Below are positions 54,482-64,000 of a DNA stretch of 64,000 bases, piece by piece. The translations under genes were made by a program, and so were the position numbers. Each line of letters opens with the position of its first letter. Within the stretch, counting starts at the first letter, position 1. A model generated the notes under the pieces. The model saw nothing but the letters and a program-made list of their open reading frames with translations, was not told the origin of the DNA and made no database searches. Source of the stretch: Didymella arachidicola (lineage: Eukaryota; Ascomycota; Dothideomycetes; Pleosporales; Didymellaceae); NCBI GenBank assembly GCA_016630955.3, contig CM049997.1, positions 992,001-1,056,000 of the forward strand. The letters run 5' to 3'.

Positions 54482-56109
54482 CTACACCTCTCTGTTCCTT
54501 GACTGTGACACAGACAACAGTCTTACCCATCGATTCCACCAAAACCACACGACGAGCGTCACAACAGTCATAGGTACTGACAAGGCCCAGTAGATCCAGA
54601 AGTGTCGGGACACGGTGAATGACGATTTCCCACTTCCTCCATTAGGATCAAAAGAGAAGAAGTTCATCCCAAAGAGCGTCTTGCATTATGCCGTTAGTGT
54701 CGTCTCCGGTATTGCTACGCACCAAACCACTTACAGACACAAACGTAGCCGGCAGAAAGGTCATCGTGACCACGGCAATCGCCCTCATCGCCGACGCCTC
54801 TCTTTTGGCGTCTTCTCCTATGCGCACCTGGATTCTGCTATCGCGCTGGGCTGCTGCGTTGAAAGCCTGTTCGTGTAAGACCAGAACCCCACATGAGGTG
54901 AATGTCGCAGACTCACAAGGGTGATCTCGTTCTGGATGCGAGCGTTGTTCGCCCGCGACCGCTCTACTAAGCCTTCGAGGAAGCGAAGTTGGAAGTCAAG
55001 ATGGTCTTCAACAGCGTTCCAGCTTCTGCGCTTACCCTTCCCATCGACGAGGTGTCTCTCTGTGCTGAACCTGTGGTGATGCTGCCGAACAGCACCGAGA
55101 GATCGCACCGCCACGTTCAACGTCTCGCTAACATGTACGCCGTGTCGAGCAATTTCATGCAACAAGCCATAGTCGGTCTCTTGTGACCTCCTCTGCCTCG
55201 TCTCAGCGTCGGTGCTGTTGGGAGACAAACGCGAAGCGATAGACGTACCGCTTCCCACTGACTGATGTGGTTCCTGATCGACCAGACCGAGTTGTCATAT
55301 AACCGAAGCAGCTCGTCCGATACGACCGCAAACACAGCGTACGGATCTGCAGTATCGACGGGCGAACCGAACATCGACTGGATCACTGACCGCGACTTGG
55401 CCGGCACGTCAAAGCAGAGAAGCGTGAGATGTCCTGACGCGTTCCAGCAGGTCACGAAGCCCATCTCGTACCACTCCCATCTGTGCCGCATGCTCTGCGG
55501 CCCATGCACAGCAATGTCAGGATTCCAGTCGTCGGTCCTGGTCTTGTGGTTGGAGACGTGCGGAGTGAACGTCCTCTTCGGTCTGAGCTCATCGTACGTC
55601 TGCTTGATCGTGAAGCGAGACCAGCACGCTGGTGCGCAGCTGCAGTCAGACTATGGAGTGACGGTCGGTGCTGCATACCACTCACTGTAAGACTCGAGTT
55701 CTCCGCTGTCGCTGAGCCAGGTGCTGTGCCCAGCGAAGCCGTTCGACTGAACAAGCATCCTGTCGAAGAACGATCGAGGGACCTTGAGCCGGCTCTCCAG
55801 GTCCTCTCGGAGACTTGAAGGGTTGTTGAGGTAGCTCTCAGTTGATGTGAATCTGAGCAGCGTCAGACGGGACTTTCAGTCATTTTCGCGCGTGACCCAC
55901 ATCACCTGAGCCTCAGAGGAATCGAGCTCCTGTTACATCGTGAGATGATTGTTACGAGATGAAACTTTGTCTTTGACCACCTTCAAGACATCTGTCCAGG
56001 TCTTGTCGTGCTTTTGGCACGCATTCGCTGCAATGTCTAGAGAATAAGTTAGGCTATGATAACCGTGGCAGTCGAACCTACCTAGTCGCACGACTCTAAT
56101 GTCCTCCAT
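54482..56109 (-). pseudogene. CorA-like membrane protein gene, interrupted
   Basis: Multi-exon gene with ATG at 56109 (MEDIRVVRLANACQKHDKTW after splicing). The middle part (NSVWSIRNHISQWEA) and a long helical stalk (DYGLLHEIARHGVHVSETLN, RFLEGLVERSRANNARIQNE) lead to VTMTFLPATFVSTLFGMNFF. The GMN motif and the transmembrane segment FWIYWALSVPMTVVTLVVWF are the CorA signature. Introns at the joins before AFNAAAQ and TLFGMN are canonical. Two stops fall inside exons: TAA after HLTM and TGA after REND, both explicable as C-to-T or G-to-A changes. It may once have been an Mg-channel-like effector; it lies divergent to NLR2. No amyloid-like motif is seen at either end. Confidence 0.72.
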
Positions 56110-56306
56110 TGTATTCGCGTTGAGAAGTTTGCTGTGGCAGCGACCAGACTGCAGTCCTGCCGGACAAGGCTGGCCAAGTAGCGGCGGGGAGGCTGGATGA
56201 AGAGACCGGCGTTCAGGCAACCACTCACCGGTTAGCCAAGCACATCAGGCTGAGGATTCGCAACCCCCAGCTGCGGAACTCCTGTTATGCACGCCTACAT
56301 ATCATC
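56110..56306. promoter_or_regulatory. shared upstream region of NLR2 and the CorA-like gene
   Basis: Only about 197 bp lies between the two divergent ATG codons, repeating the arrangement of NLR1 and its PNP-fold partner. No binding sites are recognised. Confidence 0.4.
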
Positions 56307-59300
56307 ATGGCCTCTACGATCGCATTTGGCGACAACAGTGGGTTGCAAGCGGGCACCATCAACGGCCCGGTGCAAGCGTCGTTCAACTACGCGACCGGTA
56401 GGTCAGGAGCGGATCCGAGCTCGGCGGGTCTTTGAGCAAGCGCTAACCGCGGCCCCGCTCCAGCACGACCGGAGACACCACCTCCTCCATCGCTCGTGAT
56501 ACCGTTCGGGCGCGACAAAGACTTTGTCGAGCGTGAGACGATACTCGAGGACATCGAGAAGAGATGCGCCGCGCCAGGCTCGTGGACGGCGCTAGTCGGT
56601 CTTGGAGGCGTGGGGTAAGTAAGGTACAGCGTCACCAGCATCAGCCGCTGACAGCAGTGAAGAAAGTCGCAGCTTGCCATCGAGCATGCCTACCGCACGT
56701 GCGAGCAGTTGCCTGAGACATGGGTGCTGTGGGTGTACGCCAGCAACGCAGCGCGGTACGAGCAGAGCTTCCGCGACATCGCCGACAGCGTCAAGATTGC
56801 TGGGCGGCAGGACCCGCAGGCGAACATCTTTAAGCTGGTGCACGACTGGCTGTGCGGGTGCAAGCACAGATGGCTGATGGTGCTAGACAACGTCGACGAT
56901 GCCCGCTTTCTTGTCGAGCGCCCAGCTGCGGACTCGAAGACAGGCGCCCGACCGTTGCGCGAGTATATTCCCCACTGCGATCGCGGCTCGGTCGTTGTCA
57001 CAACGCGCAACAGGCAGGCGGGGCTGAAGCTGGTGGAGCAGCGCGACGTCGTCGAGGTGGAGCCGATGGATAAGCAAAGTGCGCTGTTGCTCTTGGAGAG
57101 AAAGCTAGGAACGCAGGCTGATGACAGCAAGATTGCTGAGCTGGCTGCAGCGCTAGAGTACATGCCGCTAGCCATCGTACAGGCAGCAGCGTACGTCTTG
57201 CAGAGATCACCCCGATACTCAGTTGTGAGGTACTTGGACGATTACAGGAGGAGCGAGCGAAAGCGAACAAGTCTTCTCGAGTTCGACGACGGACAACTGC
57301 GGCGAGACTGGGAGGCGACGAACTCGATCATCGTGACATGGCAGATGTCGTTCGAGTACATCCGGCAGACGCAGCCGTCGGCGGCGGAGCTGCTGTCGCT
57401 GATGAGCTTCTTCGACCGGCAGGGGATACCTGAGAATCTGCTGCGACGTCGAGGCAAGCAGGAGGATGATGACGGTGATCAGCAAGGGCCGACGGCAGAA
57501 GCTGCTGACAGCGACGCAGAGGACGACGAGGAGGAGGACGACGCATCGCAGTCTAGCACGAGCGCAGAAAGTGAGGAGGACACATTTGAAGACGATGTAG
57601 TGGCGTTGCGCAACTTCTGCTTTATTGCAGACGAGACTGGCGGGACAAGCTTCGAGATGCACGCGCTGGTGCAGCTAGCGACACGCACATGGCTGACAAC
57701 GAACGACGAGCTAGAGCGGTGGAAGCAGCAGTTCATCAGCAACCTCAGCGCAGCGTTTCCGACAGGCGCATACGAGAACTGGGCAGTGTGCGGACCGCTC
57801 TTTGCACACGCCAAAGCGGCCGTGGAGCAGCGACCAGAGGGCGAGCTGCCGTTGACACAGTGGGCTACGCTGCTGTACCGGGCCGCGTGGTATGCAGAGC
57901 AGAGAGGCAACGCGGCTGAGGCTGAGCAGCTTGCTGTTGCATCGATGAAGGCGCGGCGGAAGGTGCTAGGACGAGAGCACGAGGACACGTGGTGGAGCAT
58001 GGCGATGGTGGCAGACGCGTACTCGCTCGGAGGAGAGTGGGACAAGGCCGAGAAGCTACGCAAGCAAGTGATGGAGAAGCGCAAGACAAAGCTGGGAGCA
58101 GACCATCCAGACACGCTGAGCAGCATGGCCAACCTGGCGGCGACATACTGGAACCAAGGCCGATGGAAGGAGGCTGAGGAGCTGGAGGTAGAGGTGATGG
58201 AGATAAGCAAGACGAAGCTGGGAGCAGATCATCCATCCACGCTGAGCAGCATGGCCAACCTGGCGTCGACATACATGCACCAAGGCCGATGGGAGGAGGC
58301 TGAGGAGCTAGAGGTAGAGGTGGTGGAGATAAGCAAGGCGAAGCTGGGAGCAGACCATCCTGACACGCTGAGCAGCATGGGCAACCTGGCGTTGACATAC
58401 ATGCACCAAGGCCGATGGGAGGAGGCTGAGGAGCTGGAGGTAGAGGTGATGGAGATAAGCAAGACGAAGCTGGGAGCAGACCATCCATCCACGCTGAGCA
58501 GCATGGGCAACCTGGCGTCGACATACAGGAACCAAGGCCGATGGGAGGAGGCTGAGGAGCTGCAGGTGGAGGTGATGGAGACTCGCAAGACGAAGCTGGG
58601 AGCAGACCATCCATCCACGCTGAGCAGCATGGCCAACCTGGCGGCGACATACTGGAACCAAGGCCGATGGAAGGAGGCTGAGGAGCTGGAGGTAGAGGTG
58701 ATGGAGATAAGCAAGACGAAGCTGGGAGTGGATCATCCTTCGACGCTGAGCAGCATGGCCAACCTGGCGTCGACATACAGGAACCAAGGCCGATGGGAGG
58801 AGGCTGAGGAGCCAGAGACGGAGGTGATGGAGACTCGCAAGACGAAGCTGGGAGTGGATCATCCTTCGACGCTGAGCAGCATGGGCAACCTGGCGTCGAC
58901 ATACTGTAACCAAGGCCGGTGGAAGGAGGCTGAGGAGCTAGAGGTAGAGGTGGTGGAGATAAGCAAGGCGAAGCTGGGAGCAGACCATCCATCCACGCTG
59001 AGCAGCATGGCCAACCTGGCGGCGACATACTGGAACCAAGGCCGATGGAAGGAGGCTGAGGAGCTGGAGGTAGAGGTGATGGAGATAAGCAAGACGAAGC
59101 TGGGAGCAGACCATCCATCCACGCTGAGCAGCATGGGCAACCTGGCGTCGACATACTGTAACCAAGGCCGGTGGAAGGAGGCTGAGGAGCTGGAGGTAGA
59201 GGTGGTGGAGATAAGCAAGGCGAAGCTGGGAGCAGACCATCCACACACGCTGAGCAGCATAAACAATCTGGCGTCGACATACAGGAACCAAGGCCGATGG

Positions 59301-59828
59301 AAGGGCGCTGAGGAGCTGTTTGTGGAGGTAATAGAGACTTGCAAGACGAAGCTGGGAGCAGATCATCCATCCACGCTGAGTAGCATGGCCAACCTGGCGT
59401 CGACATACTGGAACCAAGACCGATGGAAGGAGGCCGAGGAGCTGCAGGTGGAGGTGATGGAGACTCGCAAGACGAAGCTGGGAGCAGAACATCCTTCGAC
59501 GCTGAGCAGCATGGCCAACCTGGCGTCGACATACAGGAACCAAGGCCGATGGGAGGAGGCTGAGGAGCTGCAGGTGGAGGTGATGGAGATAAGCAAGACA
59601 AAGCTGGGAGCAGACCATCCTGACACGCTGACGAGCATGGCCAACCTGGCGTCGACATACAGGAACCAAGGCCGATGGAAGGAGGCCGAGGAGCTGGAGG
59701 TGGAGGTGATGGAGATGAGCAAGACGAAGCTGGGAGCGGAGCATCCTTCAACACTGACCAGCATGCACAACCTAGCCTTCACCTGGAGATCACTGGGCCG
59801 GAGTGCTGAAGCTATAGCACTAATATAG
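56307..59828 (+). CDS. NLR2: NB-ARC/TPR STAND receptor with long identical TPR array
   Basis: Paralogue of NLR1, 1,135 residues from exons 56307-56397, 56464-56614 and 56663-59828. The intron positions are the same as in NLR1. The N-terminus has an amyloid-like motif (FGDNSGLQAGTINGPVQ), a linker (ARPETPPPPS), Walker A GLGGVGKSQLA and Walker B WLMVLDNVDDA. The acidic insert (SDAEDDEEEDDASQ) is shorter than in NLR1. The C-terminus has 13 near-identical 42-residue TPR units and a partial fourteenth. A TAG at 59826 stops translation after EAIALI, where NLR1 reads EAIALMQQC; the frame beyond still resembles the NLR1 tail (SSLRVLEQWEADEAEEA). The loss is short, so the receptor may still work. Its partner is not obvious; the divergent CorA-like gene is broken. 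Confidence 0.88.
58091..59770 (+). repeat. 126-bp coding tandem repeats (NLR2 TPR units, 13 plus partial)
   Basis: Thirteen complete 126-bp units and a diverged fourteenth. Units differ at few positions, chiefly residue 8 (S/D/H), 14 (A/G/N), 18 (S/A/L) and 21 (W/M/R/C). Units 7 and 9, and 5 and 8, are almost the same, which points to unequal exchange within the array. Confidence 0.92.
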
Positions 59829-60058
59829 GAGTGTGTACAGCTGCGTCAAGAGGTGTTCAGAGAGAATCACCTTAATTTTGTATCTTCTCTACGGGTCCTA
59901 GAACAATGGGAAGCAGATGAAGCAGAGGAAGCAGTAGAAGAAGACACCTAGACAGGGTGCAATGTCAAGGACAAGTTGTTACAGCAAGATTTTAAGCATA
60001 GGTAAACAACAATCTGCAAGACTTTACTAGCAGAAGCCGCAGCACAGGGGTTAGATCT

Positions 60059-60235
60059 ATTGCATTACACACGTTTTGCGAACGAGGTCGCTAGTGACTG
60101 AGAGCCAGCTCGATTAGTACTGGAGGACTAAAAACATAACAATTGGCTGAGGGTAGCAAGGGGCACCCTGGAACGACAGGGGTCTTTTATCAAAGTCGCT
60201 TGCGCAAGAGGTGACGGCGGTTTTGCAAGGTACTG
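60059..60235 (-). repeat. NLR-flanking boundary repeat, copy C (inverted)
   Basis: The reverse strand from 60235 starts CAGTACCTTGCAAAACCGCC and is followed outward by TA. It aligns with copy A over about 177 bp, to the TGTAATGCAAT landmark. It lies about 230 bp beyond the NLR2 stop, the same side and a similar distance as copy A from NLR1. Confidence 0.72.
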
Positions 60236-61616
60236 TAACACCATTCATGACTGTCGTGGCTTGTTGAGCGTCATTTCCTTCCCGAAAACGTGCTCCGAGC
60301 CTCCGCCGCTTGCCGAGCTTGAATACATAGTAATACAGGCCTGCCCTCAGCGCAACGCGCCGCGATGTAACACGAACATCTCAATTCCAGAAATCGAAAT
60401 CAAAACGCTTCGGCGCATTCGATCCTCCGACTATCCACCTCTTCCGGACGCTAAAGATGCCCTAATGCAAAAGCAACGCTGAGCCCGCATGAGTCTTGTA
60501 GCAACAGAATTGTCCACCGCTCTCGCCTATGGTAGGCCACACGGCCATGCTTGGATGCGCTGAATAGATGACAAGAGCCAGGCAACAGTTGCACGTATCA
60601 GGCAGGTGGCTCTGTACTGAAGCTGATTGCGGTTCCAGTCACTTCGCAGTCAGTGGGCTGTGTAGAAGCAGACAGTGAAAAGAGCACGTCGATCAAAGGC
60701 ATGTCTATTCCAGACATCGACTGGCCAGGTGCACGGCACGGTCGACACGGCATACAACGCATATTGATAGACAGCAGAGCAGAGAGCCGTACAAAGCCGA
60801 TGGTGCAGAGCAGCAAATCGATATCATCTGCCAAGTCACCAAAAGACTGATGATCGTGCACTGCTCAGCTTAGCTCTGGTCATCACAATGAATGAATACG
60901 ATCATCGCACGAAAGATGGCTGCGAAGTCGAGTAGCAGTTCATCCGGTGAGTAATCGATGTTCCACGAAGCACAAGCTTTTACCACCCGTGCGCTAGGCA
61001 CATCGGAAAGTGGGAACCTTTGCCAGCTGGGTTAGCTGCATCAAATACGTCAACACGAAATGTTGAGCCGTGGAAACATCAACACGACAGACAACTGTCA
61101 AAGAGCATATGGGCGCCCGAGAATTCAACGCAGACGACGCATGGTGAACTTGATCAACACAGAGTCGAAGAAAGTCCCACCGACCGCCCGCGTCGCGCGT
61201 CAAAGCTTCGCGAGCTGACGCTCGGCACGTCGGGCGAGAACAGCATCCGATGGCGTAAAACATTCTTTGATGCGTAGTAGACCCCAGATTCTGCCGCTTG
61301 TGCGTGTTGCCTGATTGGCGACACGATTATGTCCGTTCTGTCCGGAGGCTAGCCCTAGGATTTCAGACTGATCTCATGACTGCTGCCATGTTATATCCTC
61401 TAGCCCTGTATCACGCATGCTTGACATTTCGCCTCCTTGAGACTTTCGCAACACATACTCACGCAGGTACCGCCCACAGCAATAACAGTCGCTTCCTAAA
61501 GACAGGAGCATTGGCAACTCGGGTTTCCAGTGGACCACACGGTTCGGCTTCTCGAATCACTGGACTTCGGGAGACGGCTTCCAGCCTTCGTCCCCGCAGG
61601 CGAGCAACGACACACG
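60236..61616. other. intergenic, no gene recognised
   Basis: About 1.4 kb between the NLR2 boundary and the ABC transporter start. Short open frames occur on both strands (the longest, near 61298-61642, overlaps the transporter start) but none has a recognisable domain. Confidence 0.5.
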
Positions 61617-64000
61617 ATGTCGTCCTCATCATCGTCGTTTGATTTGAAGAAGAAGGAAGTTGGGCTCGAAGACCCTCAGGCCGCAGCACAAAATCCTACA
61701 GAATATGAGCCGATCAAGACAGAACCCAGCGCACACGACCCAGAGGCGGATCCCAAGCGGCGACAAGATTTGACACGCCTCGAAAGCCAAACCAGTGCCA
61801 TTTCAGATTTAAGCGACAGCGATGGGACAAGCACGAGAGCCTCGATACGGAAGAAGAGATTTTACAAGAAGCTCAACCCTTTAAAATGGGGCGGCAAGCC
61901 CCCGATTCCAAAGGAGCGAACTGTCTCCCCAGAATACACCGCCAACGTGTTCAGTCGACTCTCGTTTCAATGGATGCAACCTCTGATGGCTACAGGGTAC
62001 AAACGCCCACTCGAGAAGACCGACATATGGGCCGTCAACCCGGACAGAAGTGTGGATGTAATGGTGGAATGCCTGAATGTGGCGTTTGAGAAGCGGTTGA
62101 AGGAGGGTGGCGATAGGCCACTGTTGATGGCCATGTTTGACACCTTCAAGCGCGAATTCATCACTGGAGGTCTTTGCCAACTCTCGGCATCCCTCATCCA
62201 GGCCATCGCGCCATACGTTCTGCGATACTTGATCAACTTCGCCGTCAAAGCCTATGTTGCCCAGCACGATCCCCGCGCAAAGGCCCCACCGATTGGTGAG
62301 GGCATTGGACTAGTCATTGGAATCACAGCAATGCAGGCTCTGCAGAGTCTGTTCACAAATCAATTTATGTACCACGGCATGATGGTGGGTGGAGAAGCGC
62401 GTGCTGTGCTCATCACGGCCATCTTCGATAAGGCAATGAAGCTGTCAGGCAGAGCCAAGGCAGGTGGTCAAGCGGTTCTCGAAGCACCACCTCCGAATGT
62501 CAAGCCTGGAAGCGAAGAGGAGAGAAAGTGGTACCAGAAAATCCTTAAGAAGAAGCAAAAGGAGACGAAGACGGGCCCTGAGGGCATTGCTGGAGGCGGT
62601 GAAGGATGGGGTAACGGTCGAATTGTCAACCTCATGTCCACAGACACATACCGTGTTGACCAGGCGAGCGGTTTCTTCCACATGATCTGGACTGCACCCA
62701 TAGGCATCCTAGTCACCACGGCTCTCCTTCTGGTCAACCTGTCATACAGTGCTCTTCCTGGTCTCGGTCTCATCCTGATCGCCATGCCGCTGCTCGCTCG
62801 ATCAGTTAAGTCTCTGTTCCACCGCCGTGTAGCTATTAACAAGATTACCGATCAGCGTGTCAGTCTGACACAGGAGATTTTGCAAGCCGTGAGATTTGTC
62901 AAGTTCTTCGGTTGGGAGACAAGCTTCCTCCAGCGCATCCAGGAAATTAGGAAAAAGGAGATCCGCGGTATTCAGGTTCTCCTTACCATCCGAAACGCCG
63001 TCTTAGCCGTCGGCATGTCGATGCCGGTCTTTGCCTCTATGGTGTCGTTCATCACATTCTCCCAAGTCAACCCCACTTTGGATCCAGCAAAGATCTTTTC
63101 CTCTTTGGCACTGTTCAATTCGATGCGCATTCCGCTGAATTTCCTACCTCTCGTCATTGGCCAAGTCATTGATGCCGCATCATCGGTGAAGCGTATTGAA
63201 GAATTCTTGTTGGCTGAAGAAGCCGAGGACAGTGCTACATGGGACTATGCCGCCAAAGATGCTGTTGTTCTGAGGAATGCAGACTTTACCTGGGAGCGTC
63301 ACCCTACGAACGACGAAGCTAAGGATGGACCAAATACCAAGAAGATTGGAAAGGAGACCAGAGCTGAGACTAAGGCTAGGGTGCAGACAGAGAAGGATGA
63401 ACAAGCCGCGGACCTGGAAAGAGCGAAGAATGCCGTGGAAGAGAAGCCCTTCGAGATGAAGGGTCTCAACCTTACCTTCGGCAGAAATGAACTCGTTGCC
63501 ATCATTGGCAGTGTTGGTTCTGGAAAGAGTTCGTTGCTTGCTGCGCTTGCCGGTGATATGCGCAGGACGAAAGGTGAAGTCGTCATGGGCGCGTCCCGTG
63601 CATTTTGCCCCCAGTACGCTTGGATACAGAATGCCACAGTTCGCGAAAATATTATCTTCGGGAAAGAGTTCAATCAAAAATGGTACGATCAGGTCATCGA
63701 TGCCTGCGCTTTGCGACCGGATCTGGACATGCTTCCTGTGGGCGATGCTACTGAGATCGGAGAGCGCGGCATCACCGTGTCTGGTGGTCAGAAGCAGCGT
63801 ATGAACATCGCAAGGGCCATTTACTTCAATGCTGACATTGTCCTCATGGACGACCCGCTCAGCGCTGTTGACGCCCACGTTGGCCGTCACATAATGGACA
63901 ACGCTATCTGTGGCTTGTTGAAAGACAAGTGCCGCATCTTGGCCACTCATCAGCTCCATGTTTTAAGTCGGTGTGACAGAATCATCTGGGTCGAACAAGG
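61617..64000 (+). CDS. ABC-C multidrug transporter, Yor1-like (cut by the window end)
   Basis: First 794 codons of a full-size ABC exporter, open from ATG 61617 to the last base. A charged N-terminus (SQTSAISDLSDSDG) is followed by the start of TMD1 (FSRLSFQWMQPLMATGYKRP), the typical NGRIVNLMSTDTYRVDQ and FGWETSFLQRIQEIRKKEI of the ABC-C group. NBD1 is complete through Walker B: GSVGSGKSSLL, Q-loop CPQYAWIQNATVRENIIFG, signature VSGGQKQRMNIARAI and IVLMDDPLSAVDAHVG. The second half lies outside. The Yor1-type group exports oligomycin-like and other organic anions; the substrate here is unknown. No intron is needed in the visible part. Confidence 0.9.
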   Translation, partial: MSSSSSSFDLKKKEVGLEDPQAAAQNPTEYEPIKTEPSAHDPEADPKRRQDLTRLESQTSAISDLSDSDGTSTRASIRKKRFYKKLNPLKWGGKPPIPKERTVSPEYTANVFSRLSFQWMQPLMATGYKRPLEKTDIWAVNPDRSVDVMVECLNVAFEKRLKEGGDRPLLMAMFDTFKREFITGGLCQLSASLIQAIAPYVLRYLINFAVKAYVAQHDPRAKAPPIGEGIGLVIGITAMQALQSLFTNQFMYHGMMVGGEARAVLITAIFDKAMKLSGRAKAGGQAVLEAPPPNVKPGSEEERKWYQKILKKKQKETKTGPEGIAGGGEGWGNGRIVNLMSTDTYRVDQASGFFHMIWTAPIGILVTTALLLVNLSYSALPGLGLILIAMPLLARSVKSLFHRRVAINKITDQRVSLTQEILQAVRFVKFFGWETSFLQRIQEIRKKEIRGIQVLLTIRNAVLAVGMSMPVFASMVSFITFSQVNPTLDPAKIFSSLALFNSMRIPLNFLPLVIGQVIDAASSVKRIEEFLLAEEAEDSATWDYAAKDAVVLRNADFTWERHPTNDEAKDGPNTKKIGKETRAETKARVQTEKDEQAADLERAKNAVEEKPFEMKGLNLTFGRNELVAIIGSVGSGKSSLLAALAGDMRRTKGEVVMGASRAFCPQYAWIQNATVRENIIFGKEFNQKWYDQVIDACALRPDLDMLPVGDATEIGERGITVSGGQKQRMNIARAIYFNADIVLMDDPLSAVDAHVGRHIMDNAICGLLKDKCRILATHQLHVLSRCDRIIWVEQ

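Noticed and set aside
57865..59754. Long antisense open frame (about 630 codons) opposite NLR2
   Set aside because: It is the mirror of the 126-bp coding repeats; the unit length is a multiple of three, so an open antisense frame repeats for free. The Ser/Pro/Cys-rich product has no domain. The same applies to the frames opposite NLR1 at 13.6-14.7 kb.
51169..60235. One clean 9-kb transposon bounded by boundary repeats B and C
   Set aside because: The repeats are inverted, but the flanks beyond the TA do not match and copy A lies in the same relation to NLR1 without a visible opposite end. Duplication of NLR plus 3' flank explains the data as well, so I did not annotate it as a single element.
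60598..60861. Possible small gene between NLR2 and the ABC transporter
   Set aside because: Frame of 87 codons with no domain, signal peptide or splice support.
1..64000. CRISPR arrays, bacterial operons, Shine-Dalgarno sites
   Set aside because: The window is eukaryotic (spliced genes); the regular repeats present are coding TPR units, transposon termini or microsatellites.

Overview
The window comes from a filamentous ascomycete (Pezizomycotina). Genes carry short GT-AG introns of about 45-130 bp. Conserved ascomycete orthologues are present: Ire1, Rpt4, Cct2, Rrp9, Cyp15 and Sad1. Zn2Cys6 regulators and several fungal STAND/NLR proteins occur among them, with transposon copies that look mutated by RIP. 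A dothideomycete host is my guess only; nothing here fixes the order.

0.5-12.6 kb is a metabolic and regulatory block. It holds an MFS sugar/inositol-type transporter, a divergent pair made of an NADPH-cytochrome P450 reductase and a CYP53-like P450, and two Zn2Cys6 regulators that converge tail to tail with 15 bp between their stops.

13-18.6 kb is the most interesting part. An NB-ARC/TPR receptor (NLR1, minus strand) and a purine-nucleoside-phosphorylase-fold protein (plus strand) are transcribed divergently from about 120 bp of shared DNA. The receptor begins with a short motif resembling HET-s/R0 amyloid signalling motifs, and the phosphorylase-like protein ends with a matching motif. This is the architecture expected of a sensor NLR and an effector linked by prion-like templating. 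A Tc1/mariner DDE relic follows directly.

18.7-25.8 kb is a transposon island. Three related pogo/Fot-type elements of about 1.86 kb lie here, each with TA flanks and terminal inverted repeats that contain an internal doubled repeat. All have nonsense changes of the CAG/CAA/TGG to stop type. A non-LTR-like 3' tail lies between the first and second.

25.9-51 kb is mostly single-copy housekeeping DNA: an alpha/beta hydrolase, a nitronate monooxygenase, a CAMK-type kinase, Cyp15, Rrp9, Rpt4, a third STAND (NACHT) protein, Ire1, Cct2 and Sad1.

51-60.2 kb is a second NLR island. It contains a heavily mutated MULE transposase, a stray TPR fragment, a broken CorA-like gene and a second NB-ARC/TPR receptor (NLR2) divergent from it. 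A boundary sequence of about 170 bp recurs beside NLR1, the TPR relic and NLR2, always on the receptor's 3' side. The window ends inside an ABC-C (Yor1-like) transporter.
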